This document shows, piece after piece, positions 22,972 through 34,300 of a stretch of DNA of 64,000 bases. The notes beneath the pieces are model-generated. The model worked only from the letters and a program-made list of their open reading frames with translations. It ran no database searches and was not told the origin of the DNA. The translations under genes and the position numbers were made by a program. Location of the stretch: positions 14,632,001-14,696,000 of the forward strand of contig JBANAY010000004.1 in assembly GCA_037952775.1 (NCBI GenBank). The letters run 5' to 3'. The stretch's first letter is position 1. Each line of letters begins with the position of its first letter. Source of the DNA: Clonostachys chloroleuca. Taxonomy: Eukaryota > Ascomycota > Sordariomycetes > Hypocreales > Bionectriaceae.

Positions 22972-24271
22972 ATGGAAAAAATATAATATATAATAAACGA
23001 AAATTCTAGTCTCTATACTCTACACAGTAGCCAGCTACTCGTATCGTATATAATATTTCTCATGGAGTCTGAGACTCTGGATTTATTTATTTTTATACCT
23101 TTCTGGTAGGGCAGTCAGCCCTGTTTAGCCTCGGATTGCATCAGCCGGATATCTCGTGCAGCTTATATCATATACCATGTATAGCATAGCATAGCTTGGA
23201 AACATATACCCTCGTTTACTGTTCATTCTCGCTCGTTGACGAACGTGTGTTATTTTTTGTTGGTCGTGAACGCAATTGGCGACATGCCTGGCATGAGGTC
23301 AGCATATGCCAAGATGATGTTCGGCATATCAATCTATGATCGAGCTTGGCGTAGATGAATTGCCTGCAGATCACTGTCAAAAGTCTCGACCACTACCGGT
23401 GGGAAGCGGCGCATTTTACTTCCCGCGTCGCATATTAATTAATAGCATTAGACCTTTCGTATCTGCCCACATACCCCAACCACCCAAACGTCCCCGTACA
23501 GAACGAGTGAGATCTGTATTGGTTCTGCGCGGCGCAGCTTCCGGGGAGATTTTCATTGGATAAGGGGGAAAGGTCATTCAGCATGAAAGACGGAGCGTTG
23601 GCAAATTGGTTCTCTTCCCCTCTCAATCCCGAGTTGAGACAACCTTCCGATTATTGATGCATCGTGTAACCTTGTTTGCAGAACATACGAAGGATCTACA
23701 CGAAAACGGGCATTTTTTATGCCGAGCGGCAGCTATCATGCAAGCCACAGGCAGGGCCAAAATAAACAAGCAGCAAAAGTAGAGATTCTATTCTTTGTGG
23801 GAACAAGACATCTCGTATATGCCGTCAATGTAGCATTGCACCTGGCACCTTGCATCGCTTCATGCCCAGTCCCCTTACGTTCCCTAGGGACCTGGGCATT
23901 CATGTCGATAAATCTCGCATTCGGGATAAATGATGTAACAAGCCGGTAGCATGTATCCTTTTCTTGCTGCATTTGCTGCCCTAGATCGTGAGTCGCTCCG
24001 GCATTGCATGTCGGGATGTAGGGTAAGTACATGAAAATTGGAGATAGTACAGCACATCGGCTTATTGAGGTTGTACCAGGAAGAACAACAGTAATATCGG
24101 ACCTTATTTATCTTCAACTGGGAGAGACCCGAGAATATCAATGCAAGTAAACATAAATACGAACTATATCAGACACCGGCACACATCTATAAGAGGCGCC
24201 ACTACCCTCACCTGTATCCTTTGTCTCTCGTCTCGTTCTCATTCACCACCATTACCGCATCTCACTCGAAA
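22972..24271. other. Intergenic, no gene seen
   Basis: Starts with an A/T-rich 3' flank (TATAATATATAATAA) of the transporter. The rest has short open frames only. Confidence 0.5.
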
Positions 24272-25413
24272 ATGAAGGGGCTTCTTTGTGTAACCTTCTT
24301 GGCTCTGATCGCTCAGACACTACAGGCCACCCTTCCAGCTGCGGATCTAGCTCAGTCCCCTGCCCTACCTGCGCTACAAGCCAGGCAAGATCGGAGATGC
24401 GGTCCTGAAGTTGCACGATCTTGTCCCCAGGCTCAGTGCTGCTCCAGTGGAGGGTAAGACGTGGACATCCTTTGCTCATGAATCTTCAGAGGCTTTGTAA
24501 GAATCAAGTCTGATGGGAATCGCTCTAGATGGTGCGGTACAGGCTCTCAGTTCTGCAGATCTCCAACTTGCCAGATCGACTACGGCCCGTCGTGTGACGC
24601 CAATATCCGCCCTGAAGGACCCGACACCTCTTCCGTTCCTCGTCCCAAGGTTGGCTCCGTCCCGTACGGCAAGGCCATATACGATTGTACGGTAAAGGGA
24701 GGCATCGCCCTGACTTTTGACGACGGCCCGTGGAACTACACGGAGGATCTGCTGGATCTACTTGCGGTAACACCCCACCCTTCACTCAACACATGGCAGA
24801 ACACTGAGAGGCTACGCAGGAATACGACGCCAAGGCCACATTCTTCGTCGTCGGGCGCAACGCAGGCAAGGGCGCCATTAACGATCCCTCGACACCCTGG
24901 CCGGCGCTGATCCGCCGCATGGTCGACGACGGCCACCAGATCGCGAGCCACACATGGGCGCACCACAAGCTAACACAAATCACGCCGTCGCAGTTCCGGG
25001 ACCAGATCCTCTTCAACGAGGTCGCGCTGGCGGACCTGCTGGGCTACTTCCCGACGTACATGCGGCCGCCGCACTCGATGAGCGACGCGACCACGGATGC
25101 GTGGCTGGCGGAGCTGGGGTACCACGTCGCGTACTTTGATCTCAACACGGCGGGGTATCTGAATGACGGGCCGGAACTGATTAAGAAGTCGATTGGGATC
25201 TGGGATGGGCGGGTTGAGCCTCTTGATCCGGCGACGAGCAGTCTGTTGGTTATTGAGCATGATACCGTGTACCATGGGGTGTACACTCTGGCGAGGCACA
25301 TGCTGGAGACGGTTAAGAGGAAAGGGTTCAGGACGTTGACTGTGGGTGAGTGTCTTGGGGATCCCAAGGAGAACTGGTACCGGGAAGTGGCATCGCGGAA
25401 TACGGAGGAGTAG
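24272..25413 (+). CDS. Secreted chitin deacetylase (CBM18 + CE4 polysaccharide deacetylase)
   Basis: Exons 24272-24453, 24529-24766 and 24820-25413 join in frame (introns GTAAGA...TAG and GTAACA...CAG) to 337 residues. Residues 1-20 form a signal peptide. Residues about 40-80 carry a hevein-like chitin-binding module with its Cys pattern (CGPEVARSCPQAQCC, then WCGTGSQFC). The NodB domain follows: TFDDGP supplies the catalytic base and metal aspartate, SHTWAHH the two metal histidines, RPPHSMSD motif 3, FDLNTAGY motif 4, and LLVIEHD the catalytic histidine. It should remove acetyl groups from cell-wall or substrate chitin, outside the cell; fungal homologues help shield the wall from host chitinases and recognition. 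The start at 24272 is chosen because it begins the signal peptide; the frame is open 51 bases further upstream. Confidence 0.92.
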
Positions 25414-26545
25414 GCTTAACGGATAGTTCGCTCTGGCTTGATCGTGAACTGTGTTTCTGCCCTTTCATGTCTGAATTGGCCATGCAGTGGTTTTGTAGGA
25501 CGTATTTACTTCTGGTAGCTGGAAATGATATTTCCTGACAGCCTCAATGTCGTCAGGTCCTTACATACGCCTGGAATATGCCGCCTCTCTTCGTTGGGGA
25601 ACACGCCAGCTGTTCCAGGTGATAGCTCGCTCCATACCGGGCCAGAACAAGAGAGATGATACAAAACAAAGGCTCGGTCATGTCCAGAAGCTCAGTCTAA
25701 ATATGCAAGTAGAACTATATCAGTGATTGGGGTTAAGGTGGCTCCATTCACGGTCGGAAGATGCCGACGAATTTGCTGGGAGCCGATGGTTGCCGTCGCA
25801 CGTCAGCACTAGTCCCCCCTTTTTGCATATACCATGTGAAAGGCCCGTCTAGAAGGCTGGAGGAACCGAAGAGCAGAATGAGAAGGAGTAGGAAATGACT
25901 GGGGTGACATTTGGCCGATTAATTGGGCCCCGCAAGTGCATGACAGATCCAAGCCAAGGCCACCGGTGGATTTCACGATAGATGAAACTGACTCGCCTCC
26001 CAACGAGTGGCGTTGAGCCACAGATCGGGTCGTATTCAATAGTCGAGAGCATAATCTAGCGACATCAGTCACATGGAGACGCCTTTCATCGAGAACAGAG
26101 GATGAAGAGCATGCATAGTACTCGCAGAATCACGACCCATCATCACGATTTCATCCTCTTCTGCACCGAAATGCGTGAATCTGCAAGGTACGACGGTTAG
26201 CTGCTGCCGGTGGGCTAACTGAGGCCGGTTAGGGGGGTGGGCTCATACGATGGGCCCTCGCAGTTTTCACCTGTTCCTTGGCTCAGGGCTGTCAATCGTC
26301 AGCCCAGACTCTATCAGGCAGCCCAATGTAATGCCAGCAGGTGGATTCATGCCAAGATTCGGTCGCGAGCGAGCGAGAGATCTCGATGTACAGACATGGT
26401 AGCAGCTTCTGTTGTTATTTCATATAAAGCGAGGCGATTCCACCCTCCATGTGTAACGTGTCACACCCACACTCATCTCGTCCATCCACTCTCTCTCTCT
26501 CTCTCTCTCTCAACCCCAGACATCGTCATCACAAGGCTCTCCAAG
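25414..26545. other. Intergenic, promoter of surface-protein gene
   Basis: No supported gene. A pure CT microsatellite at 26489-26511 lies in the probable 5' leader of the next gene; pyrimidine-rich leaders are usual before strong fungal genes. Confidence 0.5.
26489..26511 (+). repeat. CT dinucleotide tract in the 5' leader
   Basis: About 23 bases of perfect CT repeat, 35 bases before the ATG at 26546. Confidence 0.85.
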
Positions 26546-27217
26546 ATGCAGTCCCGTCTCCTCGTCCTCGCCGCCGCCGTGGCCGCCGTCTCGGCCACCC
26601 ACCCCTTGGCTCTGCCCAAGCTCAAGCGCGACCTCGAGGTCCGCCAGGCCGACGATCTGGACTCAGTCTCCATCGCCCCCGGCTGCAGCTCCGCCGCCAT
26701 CGACCTCTACACCGCGCTCCCGACCCCTCCCCCGTCCCTTATGACGGCCGCCCTCGACGGCGAGCTCCAGAGCGCCCTCGCCAGCCCTTGCGAGGTGACC
26801 CTCGCCGCCAGCCTGTCCTCGGACCTGCAGGAGTACGCCTCCGACATCAAGACCTGGTACGAGTCGCACTCGAGTCAGGTCTCCTCCGTCCTCGAGGAGT
26901 GCAGCGACCTCGTCAGCCTCCTCGGCGGCAGCCTCACCGAGACCGACCTCCCCGTCTGCTCCACGACCGCCGCCGGCAGCAGCAGCGCTCGCACCACCAG
27001 CGGCAGCGCCTCGAGAACCTCCTCCTCTCGCACTGCCTCCGAGACTTCTGCGGCTACTCCCGCCAGCTCTGCTTCTGGAGCTAGCCAGACCGGCAGCCAG
27101 ACCTCTGCCTCTGCTACCGCTTCGTCTTCCACTGTTCCTGGCAGTGCCGGTGTCAAGACCTCTGGCAGCATCTTCGCCGCCGTCGCTGCTGGTGTCTTTG
27201 CCCTCGTTGCTCTGTAA
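26546..27217 (+). CDS. GPI-type Ser/Thr-rich surface protein (infection-structure-specific-protein-like)
   Basis: One exon, 223 residues from the ATG at 26546; the open frame runs further upstream, but only this start gives a signal peptide (SRLLVLAAAVAAVSA). Residues about 50-140 form a globular domain with four Cys (PGCSS, SPCEV, EECSD, PVCST), resembling the domain of proteins annotated in phytopathogens as infection structure specific. Residues 141-200 are Ser/Thr/Ala-rich and probably O-glycosylated. The C-terminus ends in a hydrophobic stretch with no tail (SIFAAVAAGVFALVAL), the expected GPI-attachment signal. It should sit on the plasma membrane or wall. The name reflects similarity from memory; function is unknown. 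Confidence 0.75.
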   Translation: MQSRLLVLAAAVAAVSATHPLALPKLKRDLEVRQADDLDSVSIAPGCSSAAIDLYTALPTPPPSLMTAALDGELQSALASPCEVTLAASLSSDLQEYASDIKTWYESHSSQVSSVLEECSDLVSLLGGSLTETDLPVCSTTAAGSSSARTTSGSASRTSSSRTASETSAATPASSASGASQTGSQTSASATASSSTVPGSAGVKTSGSIFAAVAAGVFALVAL

Positions 27218-27400
27218 TGTGGAATAAAAGTTGTATCATAGTAAACGGACTGGATTTTGACGGGAAAAGGGTGCATAAACCGGTTAGCGATGATTACACT
27301 CATGTAAACAAACAAGCCTAATTAATAATTAATCCTCTTCGCAAACATTTACCCTCCGTAACGCAGAAAAATAACAAGCAGATTGACCTCCCATAAGACT

Positions 27401-28560
27401 TCAGACCTGGTATCCGAACCTCCCCCGGTAGAACATATCAACCGCCACGGGGAGGTACAAGACCACGGCCACAATCTGCCCGAACCCCCAGTTGTTCCCC
27501 CCGTAGTCCTCCTCCACGTTCCTCGCCAGCTCCTCCTGCAGCCCGCGCAGGTGGAAGATGACCCAGAGCAGAGGGACCGCGAGCCCCAGCGGGACGAGCA
27601 TGAGCAGGGCGGCCCAGAGCCGGTGCCCGCGGAGCCACTCGCCCACCCTCCTGCGCCAGAGGACGACGCGGCCGGCGCCGACCACGACGGCGTGCCGCTT
27701 CTGGTCCTTGACGGGGGAGTAGTGCGCGCCGACGAGCCCGCCCATCTGCCAGAGGGTCACGAGGTAGACGACGAGCGAGGCGGCGAGCTCGAGCGGCGGG
27801 ATGGCGGCGTATAATGTGTCGTCGCGCAGGGCGTCGAGCCCGTCAGCGAAGCACAGCCTCTCCACCTTGGTCCAGTCGGCCGTCGACACGTCGCTGCCCG
27901 ACCCGTCACCGATGGGGCGGGAGTCGTCCGGCCCGAAGGCGTGCAGGTTGCGGGAGAGAAAGGGGTAGAAGGAGAGCGCGGCGGCGAGGTTGAGCAGGAA
28001 CAGGCGGGGGTTGGACCGGGAGGAGTCGATGCTACTAAGGATGAGAGCCGGGTAGAGCAGGGGCAGCATGGAGACGACGGAGACGGCCTGGGCGATCTGG
28101 GCCTCGATGGCGCCGAAGTCAGAGGTGGCGATGCCGAAATCCTTCTGGACGAGGAGGGAGATGGTGGCGATCTGGACGGCGATTGAGAAGAAGGCGGCGG
28201 CGTTGAAGAAGCTGCGGAGGCCGGTGAGGAGGACCTGCGAGGGGATGGATCGGAGCGGGGGGTCAAGGCGGGTTTGGAGGAGGAGGAGGATGGCGAGGGT
28301 GAAGCCGAGGGCCATTCCTAAGATGTAGCCGATGGCGACCTACGTTTACTTGTTAGCGACATCTCGTCTTGATAGTGGTGGTGAGGAGGTTTGGTTACGC
28401 CAATGCCCGAGATGTCCGGGTTGCCGATGCCGTAGATGGCCTGGCAGATCATAGGCTTGCATTCCTGGAGTCTGCTGTCCTCATATCCCGTCTCTGCCGA
28501 CAAGGTCTCGACATACTTGGTGAAGTCGTCCACGGCGGTGAGCTTGTAGCAGTCCGCCAT
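27401..28560 (-). CDS. Fungal multispanning membrane protein of unknown function
   Basis: Exons 28399-28560 and 27401-28339 (intron 28340-28398, GTAACC...TAG) give 366 residues. The N-terminal region of about 50 residues has two Cys in CKPMICQAIYG and looks extracellular. Around seven hydrophobic segments follow, beginning VAIGYILGMALGFTLAILLL. A charged loop (GPDDSRPIGDG...) lies between the fourth and fifth segments and a strongly basic loop (VVLWRRRVGEWLRGHR) near the end. The architecture resembles uncharacterised seven-helix fungal membrane proteins, but I recognise no diagnostic motif. The gene is on the opposite strand to, and ends 184 bases from, the surface-protein gene, so the two are convergent. 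Confidence 0.75.
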
Positions 28561-28977
28561 TGCTGTACGTGCTCATCCGAAGATGTGATGTGAAGGCGGC
28601 CATGATGGAGGGAGGAGGGACTAAGCCATAGTAAATGGGCAAGGCAATGATTAAAGCAACCATGAAAAAGAAAAGGTTAAGAGCCAAGCAAATAAAGACG
28701 CCTCGAGCAGGGATGTGTGGCACATTGCGGCTGACCTGCATATATGTCTATTGGAGTGGCGTCCATTCAAGGCCCAGATGGCGCCTTTGCCTAGACTCCA
28801 ACAAGCCCAGATCATCCTCCAGTCGCTTCCTCCACACCAACTCTATCGAAGGTTGTCTCAGGGCTATCGGACGAGGGTGGAGGAGCAAGAATTGGTGCGC
28901 AGATATGAGAGACTGCCTGTCTCCTGTAATGGATTGATGCCACTCATCTCCAGACAACGCTCCCCACGACTGGCACG

Positions 28978-30221
28978 ATGGGAAACATAAAGATAATATT
29001 TGCTGCCTTCATCTTATGCTTCTGGCAACTAGCCACGGCGCTTTCTGAGCTGTCTGCCTCCACGACGGTCCCCATTGATAGCACCATCACCACCCTTCCG
29101 GGCCTCGCAACCACAGGCGCACCGGAGCTTGAGCTACGTGCTGGAGCAAATACTTGTGGATACATTCAAGGCAAGATACAGACATTCTGTGACCTTGGAT
29201 TGCAATTCAGAGAACGCCACTAACCCTACACTGGTTACAGGCAACGTCTCGCGGCCCTTGACATGTCAAGACACTTGCGGCTTCATTCGAATGTCATGGA
29301 GCGGGAATGGGCACGCCGGATGCTGCGGCAGTAATGGCTGTCAGATCTACACGACATGCCTGGAAAACACGTCAACTGACGACGAGCTCGCCAGAATCTG
29401 GTACATCTCTCTTATACATTGGATCTAGCAAAGCGAATACTGACCATATGGTTGGTGCCTCGACGCAGCACCGGCTCCAAGAGCGCGTGCATCACTTACA
29501 CCTGGTCTACGCAGTCGTATGTCTACTACAGCTGCGCTGAGTCCAGAACTACCATCCCCGTCTCGATGGACACATCTACTGGCACACGGCCCCCAACCAG
29601 TGCAACTTCACAATATAGCAGCACAGGCCGTTCGACCCGCACCAGTGACGGAACGGGAGCTCCTCAGCCAACGTCCTCTGGCAATGACAACACGCCCGGG
29701 CTGGGTCTCGAAAGCGGTACCTACATTCCCTTGATGCCTCTGCCAGGGAATACGATACTAACAAACTTGCTCAATAGACTTGGGGGCCCAAGAGAGAATG
29801 AAAGCCGCCGTAGGGTCAGCAATCCTAGGAGGCGTCCTGCTCGGCTCCTTTCTGTACGTCCCCCAGACCCCACTATCCATCGCTCATCATACATATGCTC
29901 TGACATGGTTCTAACCATCGCTGTCCTTCCAGGCTGTTCGGTTGCTTCTTCAATCCGCCGGGATCGGATGGGGCCAATGAAGAACGCCAGCCTTCGCCTC
30001 CTCCTGGCGAGAACGCCGGACTTCTGGGGAGTGGCCAGGACATGCACACCTCAGTATCTACCGTATCGCACTCTACCGTATCTGAGGGCATATTCTACGG
30101 ACAGCAGCCGATACTTGTGGGGAGCGGCCAGGAGATGCACTCCCCTGTGGCTAGCAAACCGGAGGCTAGATTCTACCACCAGCAGCCGATAATCTATAGC
30201 CCACAGAGAGAGTATGCCTGA
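28978..30221 (+). CDS. Cys-rich type I membrane protein with repeated cytosolic tail (five exons, one GC-AG intron)
   Basis: Exons 28978-29170, 29241-29400, 29469-29716, 29778-29853 and 29933-30221 keep frame for 321 residues. A signal peptide (IIFAAFILCFWQLATA) is followed by a Cys-rich ectodomain that starts CGYIQG and includes GCCGSNGCQIYTTC, a pattern common in fungal surface proteins of unknown role. Then come a Ser/Thr-rich stalk, one transmembrane helix (AAVGSAILGGVLLGSFLLFG) and a polar tail. In the tail a unit of about 35 residues is duplicated: GSGQDMH...FYGQQPIL and GSGQEMH...FYHQQPII. The first intron, 29171-29240, begins GC rather than GT; a GT alternative at 29156 is in frame but has a poor donor and deletes the conserved CGYIQ. 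Intron 3 has a perfect TACTAACA branch site. The design suggests a surface sensor or adhesin. Confidence 0.72.
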
Positions 30222-30579
30222 TGCTTCAAGAAGATTGGAATCGTCACCGCGCACGAGGGTGGGAAGCTCAAGGGTCGTTAATTTATGTATTCGTGAGGTA
30301 TATATCTTGTCCAAAGCAACGAAGCCCCCTCTCAAAACTAGCATGGCAAACAGAGTCGCCAAAATGCCATGTTGTCTTCTCCGAAAGACTGCCATCAAAT
30401 CCGCAGCTCGAATCGTCTAATCCAGCAACGCCCCGCATATTACTCGCTCGCTCGCTCGTAGGACTGGTAGGCATGCGCCCAGGAAAGAAATTTGTTCGGT
30501 AGAAAGAAGAGAAAATAGTAGTTCGGTGGTTCGTCTCGTATCGTGTTTCGTCTCTCCCAATGTCGTCGCTCGTCCGCGC
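30222..30579. other. Intergenic, convergent 3' flanks
   Basis: Lies between two convergent genes; nothing further seen. Confidence 0.5.
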
Positions 30580-30850
30580 CTAGCAGCAGCTCTTGTGGAA
30601 ACGGCAGGATCCGCCGCAGCAGGAGAAGCCGCAGTTCAGCTCACCTCCGCGGAGGGACAGTTGCGGCTGGTCGGCGCTGGGGAGAGGCTCGGCGGTCTGT
30701 CTGGGGCGTTAGGGAGTGCAGCTCTGGTGGAAGTTGAGCAGAAGAGCAACTCACGGGCTGGGCGACGACGATGCCGTCGCGGGCGCCCATCTCCATCGGG
30801 GCCTGCTTCTGGGGCGCGCTGGCGGCAGTGCTGCTCGTGGTGGCGGGCAT
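30580..30850 (-). CDS. Small Cys-tailed protein (70 residues, CYSTM-like)
   Basis: Exons 30755-30850 and 30580-30696; intron 30697-30754 (GTGAGT...ACAG, CTAAC branch site). The first half is polar and low in complexity, with the segment MEMGARDGIVVAQP. The second half ends in LRGGELNCGF and a Cys-rich C-terminus with Cys-Cys pairs (FSCCGGSC, then KSCC at the very end). Short fungal proteins with a disordered N-terminus and a terminal Cys cluster are often linked to membrane attachment by acylation and to stress, like CYSTM proteins. Here that is analogy only. A closer acceptor (CCCAG at 30701) would change frame and destroy the Cys tail, so the downstream one was chosen. Confidence 0.6.
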
Positions 30851-31367
30851 GATGAAGCTTTTGGAGGCGAGGCTGGACTCAGGGTTTGAGTTGTCGCGAT
30901 TCAACGAAGCGTCGGGCGGGTGTGAGGAAGACGGAGAGGGCAGAAGCGCTGTCTCGGCTGGGAGGGCGGTGGATTGAGGACAGGCGAGACGAGACGGTTC
31001 CAATCTCGTGGTTTCAGCTGCCCCCTCAAAACGCGATCCCGTATTAGATAGCGGCTCCGTTTTGTCCCTGAAGCCCTGAACGGTCGCTGAACGGTCCCCA
31101 AGCCCCTGTAGCACGAGGAAGCCACCAGCCAATAATGGTCAGACCTCGTGGCAGCTGAAGAGCTGAGAGACCCTGACGACCTAAACAGCCGCTTTGGGGC
31201 AAGATCATCTAAGCTTCAACTAAGCTTCAATAACCTTGTCTCTAGTAAAATAGCGTATATCTTTTATTAGCTAGCTTAAGGGATGAACCTTGGTAGTAAT
31301 ACGTAAACGTGGATAACATTGATATAGACCTAGGTATATCAGTTCTTGTAATCCCCAGTCGAACATG
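30851..31367. other. Intergenic, promoter of the small Cys-tailed gene
   Basis: No open frame with support on either strand. Confidence 0.5.
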
Positions 31368-33698
31368 TTATGCGATGATTACCCAGCGGTCGTAGGAACC
31401 TCCTTCACATGCCTCCATGGCCACTTTCATACAATGCATCAAGGAAACGGAGCCCTGCCTAATGAGAGCTAGCTTGCGTTCCAATTTGTGTTGCGATTTC
31501 TCAAGTCGCCCAGCCTCAAAGAATCGGAGCACCGCATTCCCTGCGGTTCTCGTAATAAATGATTCATCGTCCTCTAACTCATCGCCAACATGTCGCCAGT
31601 GAATTTTCAATTTATCGAATCTTCCGCTCGTTATCCATTCTTCTACAAGCTTTTCCAATTGTGCGGGCCGTGAGGTATCCTTGTCTATGTGGACTGCCGC
31701 CATGATTGCCGAGAAAGATTGAGACCAGGAGGCAGAATATCTGTTCTTGACCGTATCATTTTTTGCGAGGGCGGAGCCTACACCAGGTGGCAAATTTGCA
31801 GGTTGGGCGGTTCTGGTGCTGACAATTTCAGAAGCTAGGTAGATTATGTCGTCTGATGTACGAATAAGATGTTCAACAGTTGAGTCCATGTCATCAAACG
31901 CCATCGTCTCATCAAGGCGCTGTACACGGCCGTCTGGCCCGATCAAGGAGATCCGACTCGTGCCTTGTGATTTCTTACCAGATGATCGGTGAATGCCTCC
32001 TTCTGCCAGACGACGGAAGGCATCGGGGGTATCTTTGACCCTCAAGAGCCCTGGGGAAACACAGAAACATGCCGCGGCCCGTCGAGACGTTGTGAGCTCT
32101 CTTTTGCCATCTATCAAGGGTGTGTAGGCAACGTATCCTTGACGGGATACTGCCAAATCGGCTGGGTCAACCTTGTTAGGGGCCACACCCAAAATGGAAG
32201 AGAGAGAAAACCTCTTCAACTTCGAATAATCCAAGCCAGACTTGAAAATCATTGAATCTAGGATACCAAGCGAAGTAAAATGATCTTGTGAATGATACTG
32301 AGGGTTCGGTGGCTCTCCCTCGCAGAGACTAAAAGTCAGAGCCTCTTGGGCAAGATGGATGGCAATATTGATATCATCCAGGCTCCAGCCTCCAGTCCCT
32401 TCACCATTTCCCGTCGTCTTAATCTTGGAGACCGATGTGCTACAGGACTCAAAGCTCTCAAATAGGAAATTCGCTAATACTTTACCGGAAATGGCTTGTT
32501 GATCCTCAAGCTTGCTTTGGAGGAGTTCTAGCACATGTTCTTGACGTTTTCCGTCCAAACGAGTCCAACCAAAACTTGACATAATTACCGTGTGCTGCTT
32601 CAGGAACCAATGAGAGATAAGATCATTGAAGGGGACCAAACCCCCCCCCGTTGATGTTGATACGTATCGTCCCTCGTTCAACAGCCAATATCACCAGCAC
32701 CGATGCGAGAATCCCGACTGCTTCTCGTGCTTCTGGATCCGTAACTTGCCATGATATGCAACTTTTCGCTGACTCCAGTGGGCAATGAAAACCCTGTGGC
32801 CCTGCTTGACTAGTTTCATTTGGAAGCAGTTCCAATGTGTGCTTAGAGATTGGCTCATCAGACGCTGACGTCCACTGCTCAATAGTCCAGCAGCCGTAAG
32901 GCTGCTTTGGGTCGCTCTCCAAGATTACACATAGTCGGTCTGCGTCGTCAGCGTTCGCTTCCCTGGTTTCTGGGTAGAGTTGGGTCTTTCGCGGCCCCAA
33001 GATGACTGTTTCACGTGGCCGCAACCAACTCAACAGTGAGGCTAACCATACACACCCGACACCTCCATTTAGAATGACGTGCTTGACATTTTGATCTGCC
33101 ATAGCTCCAAAGACTTCGTAGAGTAGCTTAGCGGTCTCAGCGATGTTCACAGGATCGAACACACCGCGAGTGTCTTTCCACAGTCCAGCTGATGCAGCAG
33201 ATGAAGCAATTTTTGTATGGACGTCCGACGGTGATTCACCTGATAGGAAGCTCCCGCATCCAGCAATCCTCTCGACGAATTTCGACACCTCATTCCTGGA
33301 AGTCCCATTGCGATCCACTGCACCGGTGAGTCTCATGAGTTCGTGCACCAGTTCCGCTGTCTGCTGCTGAGTTAAGGTGGTGCAAGTGCAGACGAAAAGA
33401 AAGGAGGCCATAAGATGCAAATTCTTGCGGACTTGGCCAATGATGCCTTCGGTGTGCGTTCCCAGAAACACTTTGTTTGCGAATCGAATCAAGTGTCTTT
33501 TGTCGGAGCTCTCACCTAGAGCATCCTCCCCTGGGATAAGCGATCGCGATCAACAGCGAGCCATTGGCCAAGTGATTCCAGGCTGCTCATCGTAAGAGGC
33601 TGCAGGTCATCCGCTTGGCATGCCTTGAGGAGCTCGCGTACAACATGCACGGAGATGATTGCGCCGGCGGTGACTTCAAACTGGAGCTGCAGAGACAT
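31368..33698 (-). pseudogene. Large unknown fungal protein, two single-base frameshifts
   Basis: Three minus-strand frames read on as one protein of about 775 residues. The likely start is ATG 33698 (MSLQLQFEVTAGAI). The first switch is at a run of four G (33529-33532), where one more G would continue the frame; the second is at a run of nine G (32641-32649), where one fewer G would. No intron borders fit these places. I recognise no domain. One hydrophobic stretch lies around ILASVLVILAVE, just before the G9 run; the C-terminal half is soluble with many charged residues and ends MEACEGGSYDRWVIIA. Long open frames on either side of the breaks argue for a recently broken gene or for homopolymer errors in the assembly. 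Confidence 0.6.
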
Positions 33699-34300
33699 TT
33701 CGAGATAGATATGACACTTGATAGTTATGAGCTTAAAGTCCAACGTCGAGGCCTAATAGACGAGTTATTTATTGAGATAAGTATCATTTATGATTCAAGA
33801 TAGGTGAGGGGTAATAGCTATTCTTTTTTGGGTATGTAAGGTTGGTAACGTCATTTCTGCACTTTGGGGTGCAGCCAGCCCCAAGCCGCGACCAATGCCA
33901 GTCGCCCCCCCTTTGCTCGCCTACTTATAATAATCAAATTATATAACTATATTACACTAAGAATATGAACATAATTAAAAAGGAAAGCTGTTCAAGTTAT
34001 CAAGTAAAGTATAATCCTTGAAGATATATTTCTCTCTTTCTCAACCATTTATAACAACCATTTATAATCTCAATATATAATTCATCTTTTCCTTTATTTT
34101 AATAATATTCAATATCTAATTAAACATCGCCATTTGAATTTAGATACATCACTGATAGCTGAGGAGTGAGATAAAATCCAAACCTATCATTCATCACGTT
34201 TATCCACCCTTCCAAGATACAAACTCCCGTGCTATGATATGCTACAATGTTTCATAATACAGTTATTCTGAGAGGTCATAATCTCAAAATCGGTCGTAGC
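33699..34300. other. Intergenic, A/T-rich
   Basis: A/T-rich between about 33920 and 34130. Promoter side of the unknown gene and 3' flank of the sugar porter. No gene seen. Confidence 0.5.
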
